Below the pieces are notes generated by a model. That model made no database searches. It had not been told where the DNA came from and was given only the letters and a program-made list of their open reading frames with translations. DNA of 46,987 nucleotides, from NCBI GenBank assembly GCA_002789015.1, contig PFSJ01000003.1:1-46987 (forward strand), given 5' to 3'. This document shows positions 1 through 9,167 of this stretch, one piece after another. Numbering within the stretch: the first letter of the stretch is position 1; every line of letters begins with the position of its first letter. Source of the stretch: a candidate division WWE3 bacterium CG_4_9_14_0_2_um_filter_35_11 (GTDB taxonomy: Bacteria > Patescibacteriota > WWE3 > 2-01-FULL-39-13). Made by a program: the position numbers and the translations under genes.

Positions 1-1266
1 GTTAAATCCCCAGTTGCCGGTAAAGTTGCTGTCGCTTATGGTGTTTGTGCCAAGGTCTAATGTTGTGATGTTTCCTGTCGTGTATGTGAGGGTTGTGCCA
101 TCTAATGTTACTATTGTTCCTGTTAGACTGTCTACATCTCCGGTGACTACTAAATTTCCTGTAATGTTCGTGTTTCCATTTACGTTTAATCTGTATGCTC
201 CCGGATCTATGGTGCCAATACCCACATTGTCATTAATTGCCGTTGGGTATAAACGGCCAAGAACTGAATTCCTCGTCCACACACCGGTTACACCCGCAAC
301 TACATCTGCAAGTTGTATGTCAAGCACATCAATTGAGGACGTGAAGGTTTGTCCGTCCGTGACATAGTTATCTTCTGCATAAACTCTATCACCCAAAGTT
401 TTTGATCCAAATGAATACAACTCTGAACCCTGTGCTAAATAGAGATCACCTTCAACATCCAAATCAGATTCTAAACTAAGATCATTTAGGAAATTTGCAT
501 CACCAGTTAGTGTCAAACCACCACGCCCAAAAATATCGCCAGCTACAACAATGTCATCTTCAATGTTTACCTTCTTATAAAAATATGCGTCTTCGTACAC
601 GTCAAGCTCTGCATTAACCTGCAAACTAGTAACGCCATACTTGGCATACTTGTCATCGAAATACAAAACCTTCTTATTTCTAGCATCTCTAACAAAAAAC
701 AAATCAGCTAAAAAACCGGCTAATAAATCATTATTATCAGTACTAGAAGAATCAGAAGAAACAGCTGTATCTTGACCTCCAAGTACCCTAGACTCAATCA
801 AAGGTTGAGGCACAATAGTAGCCTCATTTCTAATAAAAACAGCACGTAGTAAAAAGTAAGACAAAAGCCCAACAAACACCACCAGCCCAATCACAATGCT
901 AAATTTACTAAAATTATACTTTCGGTTTTTTGTGACAAAAGCTGCAGACTTATTCATACCGTGTACAGGAACCATGACAACTGGTGACGTTTTAAGGTTT
1001 ATTGATCCAGCAAATTTAATAACAGTAGAAATTATTCTCTTTTCTGTAGCAAGCGCTACATTAGTCGAAATCAAAAACTTCCTATAGTCCTCAACGTCGG
1101 TAGCAAAAAACGGGTCTTTCCCCTTCCAAGCTAAAAACTTCTTTAAATCAGAAATGTAATTTTTGATAGTTATCTTTGAAAAACCATTCGACTGGAGATA
1201 GGATTCAAATTCTTTTAAATATTCTTCATGACCCTTTTTCAAGGCCGTATCAGCAGGACTTTTCAC
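1..1266 (-). CDS. Partial surface protein: N-terminal SAM-like (tyrosine recombinase core-binding-like) domain, TM helix, extracellular beta-repeat region; runs off the left edge
   Basis: Manual minus-strand translation from GTG at 1266 is open for 422 codons to position 1: VKSPADTALKKGHEEYLKEFESYLQSNGFSKITIKNYISDLKKFLAWKGKDPFFATDVEDYRKFLISTNVALATEKRIISTVIKFAGSINL...FSIVIGLVVFVGLLSYFLLRAVFI...NVNGNTNITGNLVVTGDVDSLTG. Probably absent from the ORF track because it has no in-window stop. Confidence 0.85.
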   Translation of the reverse strand, partial: MKSPADTALKKGHEEYLKEFESYLQSNGFSKITIKNYISDLKKFLAWKGKDPFFATDVEDYRKFLISTNVALATEKRIISTVIKFAGSINLKTSPVVMVPVHGMNKSAAFVTKNRKYNFSKFSIVIGLVVFVGLLSYFLLRAVFIRNEATIVPQPLIESRVLGGQDTAVSSDSSSTDNNDLLAGFLADLFFVRDARNKKVLYFDDKYAKYGVTSLQVNAELDVYEDAYFYKKVNIEDDIVVAGDIFGRGGLTLTGDANFLNDLSLESDLDVEGDLYLAQGSELYSFGSKTLGDRVYAEDNYVTDGQTFTSSIDVLDIQLADVVAGVTGVWTRNSVLGRLYPTAINDNVGIGTIDPGAYRLNVNGNTNITGNLVVTGDVDSLTGTIVTLDGTTLTYTTGNITTLDLGTNTISDSNFTGNWGFN

Positions 1267-1330
1267 ATACGAAACAGTTCCCCGTCCGAAACTGTCGGAA
1301 TCAAGATAAACAGCTATATCTAAGTAAATT

Positions 1331-1358
1331 ATACGAATCGAGTACAAAGATGCAAGTA
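1331..1358 (-). promoter_or_regulatory. Putative promoter of the surface-protein gene
   Basis: Minus strand TTGCAT-16 bp-TATAAT (CTTTGTACTCGATTCG spacer), about 65 nt before the GTG start. Confidence 0.5.
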
Positions 1359-1499
1359 CCAAATCGCACTAGCGATAAAACCAGTAGAACCAAGGTACGC
1401 GACATCCCATAGCAAAACTGTATACGGGGGCATTTAATACTCAATCTAGCAGATTATAATGCCAGGAATGGACGCTAGTACAATTAATCTACCTACAGC

Positions 1500-1528
1500 T
1501 TGCAAGAACAATTATTTGTACATACAAT
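1500..1528 (+). promoter_or_regulatory. Putative promoter of glgA1
   Basis: TTGCAA (1500-1505), 17-bp spacer, TACAAT (1523-1528); predicted TSS about 1535, 2 nt before ATG 1537. Confidence 0.6.
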
Positions 1529-1536
1529 CAAGTAAT

Positions 1537-2985
1537 ATGAAAGTATTATTAATCGCGTCAGAATGCGCACCGCTTGTGAAAGTTGGAGGCATTGCAGACG
1601 TAATTGGAAGCCTACCATTAGCCTTAGAATCAATCGGTGTTGACGCTAGAATAGTAATTCCCTACTACAAACCATTGCTAGACGCAGTAAACTTTAAACT
1701 GATAAAAACATTCCTTGTAAATTTTGCGGGAATAGACGAAAACGTATCTGTTCACGAAACCAAACTTTCGAATAGCAATGTTACTGTCTACTTACTAAAA
1801 AACGATAAATATATAAGCAATGGCGGAATCTACTTTTCGCCACAACATATGGCAAGCCCCGATGAAGAATTAGATCGATTTGCGTTTTTCAGTAAAGCTG
1901 TATGTCGTATTTTCTCATACAACAACGACATCTTTAACGCAGATATTTTTCATTGTAACGATTGGCATACGGGATTGATCCCGCAACTTTTACAAAGTAT
2001 GCACAATTACAACAAGTCGCAAATCCTAAAAACAATTTTCACTATTCACAATTTGGCATATCAAGGGTTCACTAAAACTGATATTGCACAAAAACTTGAC
2101 ATAAATATAAATTCAGACCAAAGCTTAAAATGGGATGCAACAGACGACAACCTTGACATGGTTTTACAGGGTATTGTTGGTGCAGACTACATAACAACCG
2201 TTTCAGAAAAATATGCAGAAGAAATTCAAACATCTGAATTTGGAGAAGGCCTACACGAAATTTTAGAATCACGTAAAAATAGATTAAAAGGCATCCTAAA
2301 CGGAATCAGTTACGAAGTATTCGACCCATCAAAAGACCCGTATATAAAGGCAAATTATACACATGGGGATGTTATAAGTGGAAAACAAAAAAACAAATTA
2401 TCTCTTCAAAAAGAGTTAGGACTTACAATAAACCAAAACACTCCACTGATCGGTATAATAACTAGGCTAGCAAGCCAAAAAGGCCTTAACCTAGTTTCAG
2501 ATAGCTTAGAAAACATTTGCGAATCAGGCCACCAAGTGGTTCTCTTAGGTAATGGAGATCCACTGCTAGAAGAAATATTTAAACAAGCCAACTACAAACC
2601 ATCTTTAAAAGGCAAGTTCAAAGGCCTAATTCAGTTTTCAGAAAAAATGGCACGGAAAATTTATGCATCATCTGACATGTTTCTAATTCCTTCAAAATAT
2701 GAACCATGTGGATTAACTCAAATGATTGCGATGAAATATGGAACAGTACCAATCGTAAGAGCTACTGGCGGACTTTTTGACACAGTTTCAGACAAGGAAA
2801 CAGGTTTTTCATTTATTGAATTCTCCTCGAATGCTTTACTGAACTCGATAATGAGAGCGTCAGAATTATATAAAAATAAGGGAAATTGGAACAAAATGGT
2901 ACAGAAATGTATGTCACAAGACTTCAGCTGGACCCAAAGTGCTAAAAAGTATGCTTCTCTGTATCAAAAAGTTTTAAACCTTTAA
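1537..2985 (+). CDS. glgA: Starch/glycogen synthase (GT5)
   Basis: MKVLLIASECAPLVKVGGIADVIGSLPLAL N-terminus and C-terminal EPCGLTQMIAMKYGTVPIVRATGGLFDTV. Start moved from 1459 to 1537 on homology and promoter position. Confidence 0.92.
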   Translation: MKVLLIASECAPLVKVGGIADVIGSLPLALESIGVDARIVIPYYKPLLDAVNFKLIKTFLVNFAGIDENVSVHETKLSNSNVTVYLLKNDKYISNGGIYFSPQHMASPDEELDRFAFFSKAVCRIFSYNNDIFNADIFHCNDWHTGLIPQLLQSMHNYNKSQILKTIFTIHNLAYQGFTKTDIAQKLDININSDQSLKWDATDDNLDMVLQGIVGADYITTVSEKYAEEIQTSEFGEGLHEILESRKNRLKGILNGISYEVFDPSKDPYIKANYTHGDVISGKQKNKLSLQKELGLTINQNTPLIGIITRLASQKGLNLVSDSLENICESGHQVVLLGNGDPLLEEIFKQANYKPSLKGKFKGLIQFSEKMARKIYASSDMFLIPSKYEPCGLTQMIAMKYGTVPIVRATGGLFDTVSDKETGFSFIEFSSNALLNSIMRASELYKNKGNWNKMVQKCMSQDFSWTQSAKKYASLYQKVLNL

Positions 2986-4760
2986 TTTTTAGAATTTACA
3001 ACATCTTCGATTACACGAATAGCAGTATCAAACCTCTTTCCTACTGTTTTATTTGAGTTGAACCTTCTATCTATTGTTGTCATAAAAATGGATTTTTCAT
3101 CATTAATTTTAGCAATAACAGCATCACATATTTTGACTAGTTTGCGTTTTGATATTTCCGTCATGTAATATCCTAATAAAAACTCGGAAACAAATTCCCT
3201 ATCATCAATATTCCGTCCACGAACATCTATCAACCATAATGCTATTGCCTTTGCCAAATCAAAAAATTTGGCGTGCTTTGACTTGGTGAATCTGCCCCAT
3301 TCAAAGTCTATGACACCTGACACCTTTGATCTTCTAAAAAGAAGGTTTTCCTTGCTAAAATCGCCATGAATAATGTTGCTATCGTGTATAATACGAAGCG
3401 CACAACCAGCATTCTTGCTTGAATTTGCATTTGACCACTTCGACTGTATCTTTTTACCCTCTAAATAAGTTAAAACAGCGATTCTTCTTACCTTGCCATA
3501 TAATTTGTACTCAACGAAAAGCTCCCCACCAAGTGTGGAAATCACGTCGTATGATTTTATTCTACTTCCAGATAAAGTCTTAAAAATGTTAAGTTCCCTA
3601 ACTATTAAAGTTTTTGACCTCGATTGTGAATAGAATCTAAAAATTAATTTTTGCTTTTCCCCATTTACGCGTGCCAAAACCTTAACCACAGTATTTCCTT
3701 TACTGGCATAAAATATTTCATAATCATAGACCTTTTCGATACCATATAATTTTGACACTTCATCAATGTCTTCTTTGTCTAAGAAAAACTTAATATTTCT
3801 AGGACTCGCAATCTCACCAGAAATAGCGTCCTCAATTGCTGAAATGAATGACAGTTTCGCATGTAAATAATCATGCAACTCCTTATCACCAAACGTTTCT
3901 AGTTGATATAGGAAACGAACCCCCAGTGATATCAAACAAAAGCGAAAAGAAACTATAAAAGTCCTTAATGAATCCGAAGCGATTTGATCGACATATCTAT
4001 GGTAAAAATGGCTAAAAACCTTTGCCTTCCAATATTCTTCGCGCCAGAACAACAAATATAAGAAAGCTGCGTTAAACCCAATTGGTACAAAACTTAAATA
4101 TTCCCAATCTAAAAATGCAAATCGGCAATCTCCTGGTTTTGCAATCAATATATTTTCAGGATATAGATCTCTATGTGATAGGACCTTTTTTTCAAAAGCT
4201 ATTTTTTTATATTTATAATTGAATGAAACAACCTTGTCATACAATTCAGAAGGCAAAAGATTATTAACATTCTCAAAGTAAGACTGCAACTCTTTACTTG
4301 CTGTCCTAAAACCCCATGACCCAGGACCAACTAAAAGTTCGTTGTCATCGATTGACTCTGTTACGTCAAAAAAGTCAATAAAAGTCTTAAAATTATTATG
4401 CCTGAAATTTCCCCATTTTATCCCAAAGTCAGAAACAAAAAAACCAAGTTGTTGATAGTCAATGTATGAATATATGTAATAAGGATTCTCTCCTGCTTTT
4501 GAATACCATTTAATAGTTGGAAGCCACGATTTAAATCTTTTTGGTAACAATGAGTGCAAGCTTCTTATGTACCCGATTTCATTGATAAACCTTATCCTAG
4601 CTTGATTATCCTTAGAGGAAAAAATCTTTACCGAATATTTTCTTTCACTTGAATCATGAGCAAGTATGACATGAGATCTAACTCCCTTTGATCCAGCCTC
4701 TCTGATCCATTCGTCTTTTTCTAAACTATATTTTAAAAGGACATCGTCCACAAAAGTCAT
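2982..4760 (-). CDS. Tandem APH/choline-kinase-like phosphotransferase (two kinase-like domains)
   Basis: Two catalytic-loop motifs: VLSHRDLYPENILI...FAFLDWEY and NIIHGDFSKENLLF...GVIDFEWGRF. Confidence 0.75.
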   Translation of the reverse strand: MTFVDDVLLKYSLEKDEWIREAGSKGVRSHVILAHDSSERKYSVKIFSSKDNQARIRFINEIGYIRSLHSLLPKRFKSWLPTIKWYSKAGENPYYIYSYIDYQQLGFFVSDFGIKWGNFRHNNFKTFIDFFDVTESIDDNELLVGPGSWGFRTASKELQSYFENVNNLLPSELYDKVVSFNYKYKKIAFEKKVLSHRDLYPENILIAKPGDCRFAFLDWEYLSFVPIGFNAAFLYLLFWREEYWKAKVFSHFYHRYVDQIASDSLRTFIVSFRFCLISLGVRFLYQLETFGDKELHDYLHAKLSFISAIEDAISGEIASPRNIKFFLDKEDIDEVSKLYGIEKVYDYEIFYASKGNTVVKVLARVNGEKQKLIFRFYSQSRSKTLIVRELNIFKTLSGSRIKSYDVISTLGGELFVEYKLYGKVRRIAVLTYLEGKKIQSKWSNANSSKNAGCALRIIHDSNIIHGDFSKENLLFRRSKVSGVIDFEWGRFTKSKHAKFFDLAKAIALWLIDVRGRNIDDREFVSEFLLGYYMTEISKRKLVKICDAVIAKINDEKSIFMTTIDRRFNSNKTVGKRFDTAIRVIEDVVNSKN

Positions 4761-6304
4761 TCAGGTTGTCCCTTTGAAATTTCTCTGAATTTATTTTTAT
4801 ATTCAGACAAAATTTCATTAAACTTTTCAAAATCACCTTCATTTCTAAATAAATCAAGAATATGAACTGCGTCATATATGTCTAAGTCTCGCTCTAGCTT
4901 ATATTGACCATCTCTCCACTTAATTGCTTGCTCATATTCCCTATTATTGGAAGCTTTTTCCTCTTGGATTTTTAACACAGACAACAAGGCTTTATAGTGA
5001 TCAGAGGCTCCAAATCTTTTTGACAAAGGAATTCTACGTTCTTTAGAATCATTTCTTTCCATTGCATCTACAATTCCGTTTCTTTGCCATTCATGAGCCG
5101 TGAACAGAATGTTCTTATATAAATCTTCGCCTTTATCTTTTATCTCGTCAGAAACATCTGGAATCGTAGTAATAACGGAAAAAAGTGCAAACATGCCTTT
5201 TTCTATCATTTCGACACTCCACCAAGGTTTCGCACTTGCCCACCACCACGGATCGCTATTTAGCGCGCGATCTAAAGCATCGCGCGCTTTCAACCATTGC
5301 CTTTTCTTTTCTTCTCCTTGTTTTTGATCAGAAGTCATTTCATCCCACTTTATAGTTTCTTCCAACATCTCTGGATACTTAACATCGGAATAATTAGAAT
5401 CATGTAACGCTGTAATAGCTAATGTCGCTAACTCCCATTCATATTCGTGAATTTTGTTTGACTTATCGAACCATAAATTAAAAGGATTTCCTGCATTTAC
5501 ATCCTTCATATTTGACGCCCAAGTAGAATCAAGTGGCATGACAGATTCACCTTTTGGGTAAGATGTCTTTAAATCGGATATCAAAACGTTGTCAAACGAG
5601 TCGGAATGCATAACCTCAAAAAATATTTTTTCAAGACCAGGTCTATGGTGTCCAAAAGTTTCACCATCCATGGCCGTTATTACATACTCATTTTTCGACA
5701 TTCTTTCTTTCATCGCGGCCTCTAAAGATTTAGCAGACCTTACAAACGCTCCCATAATCAAGTTACTTGGAGCTTTTTCTCTGAAATAAACATCGATATC
5801 AAGATCTCCGATTTTGCGTATTGTGTCATTAATTAGATCTCCGTTTTTTGCAGTCATTGAAACTTCATCTAAAATAACCCATTCATATCCTAAATCAGCA
5901 GCAACTTCTGCAACCTTTGGACTATACGCCATCTCTGGAGGAAAAAACCCTTTTGGATTAAAAGCATCACCAAAATATCTCTTATTTGTTTCATGATTTA
6001 ACATGATCTGCCTTTTAACCTCATCTTCTGGCAAGAACGGCAAAAATGCATGAAATTTGGCAGATCCAGTAAGTTCAACTCGTCCCATTTCGACAAGGAT
6101 TTTAATATCCTCGATAACATCACGATATCCGTGTTCAAATAACATTTCTGATAGAACTGCATTTATATTAAGCGTGATTTTTGTTTTAGGTTCCTTTAGA
6201 AAACCACGTATCAAAGGACGATAAGACTCATTTACGATTTTTTCTAATACACCTGGGTGTTGGTCACTTGGTTGATAAATGTGTAAGAAATGTGCCCATT
6301 TCAT
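4757..6304 (-). CDS. Glycoside hydrolase family 57 (alpha-amylase/glucanotransferase-like)
   Basis: MKWAHFLHIYQPSDQ...GSAKFHAFLPFLP...GFFPPEMAYSPKVAEVAADLGYEWVILDE, typical of GH57. Confidence 0.85.
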   Translation of the reverse strand: MKWAHFLHIYQPSDQHPGVLEKIVNESYRPLIRGFLKEPKTKITLNINAVLSEMLFEHGYRDVIEDIKILVEMGRVELTGSAKFHAFLPFLPEDEVKRQIMLNHETNKRYFGDAFNPKGFFPPEMAYSPKVAEVAADLGYEWVILDEVSMTAKNGDLINDTIRKIGDLDIDVYFREKAPSNLIMGAFVRSAKSLEAAMKERMSKNEYVITAMDGETFGHHRPGLEKIFFEVMHSDSFDNVLISDLKTSYPKGESVMPLDSTWASNMKDVNAGNPFNLWFDKSNKIHEYEWELATLAITALHDSNYSDVKYPEMLEETIKWDEMTSDQKQGEEKKRQWLKARDALDRALNSDPWWWASAKPWWSVEMIEKGMFALFSVITTIPDVSDEIKDKGEDLYKNILFTAHEWQRNGIVDAMERNDSKERRIPLSKRFGASDHYKALLSVLKIQEEKASNNREYEQAIKWRDGQYKLERDLDIYDAVHILDLFRNEGDFEKFNEILSEYKNKFREISKGQPE

Positions 6305-6309
6305 AATTT

Positions 6310-7857
6310 TTATAATTCAAACAAATCACCGTGGAAAAAACCTTCTTGTTTATAATGAATCGCCGTCTTATATAAGTCCTCGTATTTAGACGCAACTTCT
6401 GTCCAGGAAAAGTTCTGTCTAATCGCATTTTCTTGTATTTTTCTCCAAGTTTCTTTATTCCTGTATGTTTCAGTAGCACGAACTAACTGTCCATAAAGTG
6501 ACCAACCATCAAAATCCTTAAATTTAAAGCCAGTACCGTTTAAAGTTGCTGGGTCAAAATCAGTAACAGTATCATCTAAACCACCGGTAGCTCGTACGAT
6601 CGGCACAGCACCATATCTCATAGCTTCCATTTGAACAATTCCACATGGTTCAAACCTAGAAGGCATAACCATCATATCTGCACCGCCAAAAACAAGCTTT
6701 GGCAGTGTAAAATTTGGGAATGTGTGTACACCAACGATCTGTGGAAATTTCTTAGCAAGTCTTTGTGCAGCTTTCTCATAACCATTGTCTCCAGAGCCAA
6801 TCAAAACAAATTGAGCATTAAAGTCTTTTAAAAACTTTTCAAGAACTTCCAAAAGCAAATCAACGCCTTTTTGTTGATCTAAACGTCCAACATATCCAAT
6901 TAATGGAACTTCGGCTTTTTCTTTTAAACCAAATTCTTTTTGCAGGCTTAACTTATTTTCTGACCTTGCGTCAATAGAATTGATGTCAAAATTAGCTGGC
7001 AATAAAGGATCAGTTAGAGGATCAAACTTCTCATAATCAATTCCATTTATTACTCCAAATAATTTAGACCTTAGTTCAGTCAGTAACTTATCTAATCCCG
7101 AACCATACTCCCTAGTTAAAATTTGTCTTGCGTACCCATTTGAAACTGTATTGACTAAATCAGAGTAAATAATACCTCTTCTTAAAAAATTTAATGTTTT
7201 TAGTCGCCCACTAAAAAATTTAGGAATTTGAGATTTGCCGTCATCAAAATTCAATTCGCTACTTGGATCCACTGACTTTCCTTGAAAATGGATATTATGA
7301 ATGGTCAGCACGGTAGCAATATCTTCAAAAAATGGTGACGTTCTATATTTTGTAGCAACAATATTTGGGACAAGTGCAGTATGCCAGTCATGAGAATGAA
7401 TTATGTCTGGCTTCCAATCTAGTTTTTCAGAAATAAATTGCAAAGCTCCATAAGATAGCAAAGCCCATCTTACGTGATCATCTGAATAATTGTAAACATT
7501 AGACCTTTTTTCATAATATTCCATGTTTTCCAGGAAATACACGATGATTCCATCTTCCGTTACATGTTTTCTTATATTACAAATCAATTCAGTAGGTTTA
7601 CCATCTCCTTCGGCATATCCAGTAGGAACAGCCAAACCTTCAAAAACCATCTCCATTGGAAATTGTTTTTCATCAATAAAACTAAACCTTGGCATAAAAA
7701 TTCGGACATCATGCCCTTTTTTTAATAATGATTTTGATAAATATGCTATTACGCTGCTTAGCCCGCCTACATTAGAAAATGGAGTAACCTCTGCACCGAT
7801 ATGTAAAATTTTATATTTTGGTGAAGATTGACTTGAGGAGTTTAAAGGCTTTTTCAT
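6310..7857 (-). CDS. glgA: Starch/glycogen synthase (GT5), second paralog
   Basis: KILHIGAEVTPFSNVGGLSSVIAYLSKSL...RFEPCGIVQMEAMRYGAVPIVRATGGLDDTV. Confidence 0.92.
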   Translation of the reverse strand: MKKPLNSSSQSSPKYKILHIGAEVTPFSNVGGLSSVIAYLSKSLLKKGHDVRIFMPRFSFIDEKQFPMEMVFEGLAVPTGYAEGDGKPTELICNIRKHVTEDGIIVYFLENMEYYEKRSNVYNYSDDHVRWALLSYGALQFISEKLDWKPDIIHSHDWHTALVPNIVATKYRTSPFFEDIATVLTIHNIHFQGKSVDPSSELNFDDGKSQIPKFFSGRLKTLNFLRRGIIYSDLVNTVSNGYARQILTREYGSGLDKLLTELRSKLFGVINGIDYEKFDPLTDPLLPANFDINSIDARSENKLSLQKEFGLKEKAEVPLIGYVGRLDQQKGVDLLLEVLEKFLKDFNAQFVLIGSGDNGYEKAAQRLAKKFPQIVGVHTFPNFTLPKLVFGGADMMVMPSRFEPCGIVQMEAMRYGAVPIVRATGGLDDTVTDFDPATLNGTGFKFKDFDGWSLYGQLVRATETYRNKETWRKIQENAIRQNFSWTEVASKYEDLYKTAIHYKQEGFFHGDLFEL

Positions 7858-7881
7858 AACTTTCTGTTATTCTATCACACT

Positions 7882-7941
7882 AAAAAACCGCCTCTCCATA
7901 AACAAGTGTCCTGCCCATCACCTGCTTTGAAAGAAGCGGTT
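7882..7941 (-). terminator. Intrinsic terminator in the leader of glgA2 (near-symmetric)
   Basis: Minus AACCGCTTCTTT...GGAGAGGCGGTTTTTT: 12-bp stem (GU allowed) then a U-tract, ending about 25 nt before ATG 7857. Confidence 0.75.
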
Positions 7942-8121
7942 TTTTATTACCTTTACTTTATATCCGAATGGTTTTTCTTCGAAGGAATAAAGATAAAACC
8001 CTTTCCGTGAGGAGGATTGGAGGCAGTCAATTTTTAAGGATAATTGAATAATTCCAGATAACCAACCCCTGATGACCACCTGTCTCTCAGAAAGGATTCT
8101 ACCTTCATTTAGCAGTCCTAT
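7882..8121 (-). ncRNA. Structured leader or small RNA upstream of glgA2 (class unknown)
   Basis: Consensus promoter upstream. AAGGUAGAAUCCUUUCU pairs with GGAAAGGGUUUUAUCUU over about 17 contiguous bp; further inner stem GGGUUGG/CCAAUCC; ends at an intrinsic terminator. Confidence 0.5.
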
Positions 8122-8127
8122 AGCGAA

Positions 8128-8156
8128 ATAGTATAATCATCAGGAGGTTATGTCAA
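8128..8156 (-). promoter_or_regulatory. Consensus sigma70-type promoter
   Basis: Minus TTGACA-17 bp-TACTAT. Confidence 0.75.
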
Positions 8157-8173
8157 GTATTTTCATACTTAAG

Positions 8174-8207
8174 TGGGGGTAGCCCCCGTTTTTGAAGGGC
8201 TACCCTC
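8174..8207. repeat. GGGTAGCCC/GGGCTACCC palindromic repeat, copy 1
   Basis: gggggtagccc ... gggctaccctc inverted repeat immediately 3' of the 8211-9167 gene. Confidence 0.75.
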
Positions 8208-8210
8208 ATA

Positions 8211-9167
8211 TCATGCAGACATTAAGTGTTGTCTGAATTGTTTTACTAAATCTTCTTCGTTCCTGTTAGCGAGATCTCTCATCAAAACCTTGTCATCAAC
8301 TACTTTAAAACTACCTATTTCTTTTGATGGAACAAAAACTATGTCGGTGTTCACCAACACTCCAATATTGGAATCTTCACGATTTTGTACAGGAGTAAGT
8401 CTTAGCTCACTTTTCCATATTTGCATATCTTCTGGATTTGCATAAAAATGAAGCTTAGTAAAAGGCTTGATCGAAAAATGCAAAGATAGACCTGCGAATA
8501 AAGTGAATGCATATTCAAGATCCCTACTCATTGCAGTATCCTTGACTTTTCTTGCCAATTCTATTAAATCAGAATAATCGCTCTTATAATATCTGACATT
8601 AACATCATTCAAATCTAATGATTCATTCTTAGCTTCAATCACAGGGTTATCAATTACAGTAGAACTCTGACTAACTTCAGTGCTCATGATTTGCGATGAA
8701 AAAGAGTTACTATTCGTGGTGACTTGTGCTGCTTCTGGAGCAACCGGCCTAGTGTCAATTTCATTAAATGTCGGCCCTCTCAAGTCTTGAGATTGAAATG
8801 GCTTATCTTCTTTCAACCAATCCATACCAGGGACTTCAGGAACTTCAGAAACTTTATTTGAAGTTGAAATATAACGAGTTGTAGACACAGAAGGTGATGT
8901 AAAGACATCATTGTCTATTTCTACGTTTTTATTTTGATTAGCACTCACACTATCTAAGTTGCCGACTGTAGGATTAGCACCACCAAAACCTCCTGCATTA
9001 AGAAAGTCTAATATCTGGTCTTTAGTGAAACGATGCCTCCCTGACGCAGTTCGCATAGATTGGATTTTCCCGTCTTCCATATATCGATACAAAGTGCGAA
9101 GGCTTACGCCTAAAATATCTGCCACTTGGGTTGAGGTGTAGAGTTTATCTTTTAATTCTATTGACAT
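8211..9167 (-). CDS. MerR/excisionase-type HTH DNA-binding protein with a low-complexity linker and uncharacterised C-terminal domain
   Basis: LYTSTQVADILGVSLRTLYRYMEDGKIQSMRTASGRHRFTKDQILDFL. Confidence 0.8.
   Translation of the reverse strand: MSIELKDKLYTSTQVADILGVSLRTLYRYMEDGKIQSMRTASGRHRFTKDQILDFLNAGGFGGANPTVGNLDSVSANQNKNVEIDNDVFTSPSVSTTRYISTSNKVSEVPEVPGMDWLKEDKPFQSQDLRGPTFNEIDTRPVAPEAAQVTTNSNSFSSQIMSTEVSQSSTVIDNPVIEAKNESLDLNDVNVRYYKSDYSDLIELARKVKDTAMSRDLEYAFTLFAGLSLHFSIKPFTKLHFYANPEDMQIWKSELRLTPVQNREDSNIGVLVNTDIVFVPSKEIGSFKVVDDKVLMRDLANRNEEDLVKQFRQHLMSA

Noticed and set aside
14-367. 117-aa plus-strand ORF
   Set aside because: Antisense to the open minus-strand surface-protein frame, whose translation is far more protein-like.
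896-1412. Plus-strand ORFs 896-1087 and 1176-1412
   Set aside because: Both lie opposite the SAM-like/TM coding region of the minus-strand gene or its promoter; compositionally unlike proteins.
1459-1536. N-terminal 26 residues of the ORF-track glgA
   Set aside because: Homology starts at MKVLLIASE (1537), and a good promoter lies inside the extra segment.
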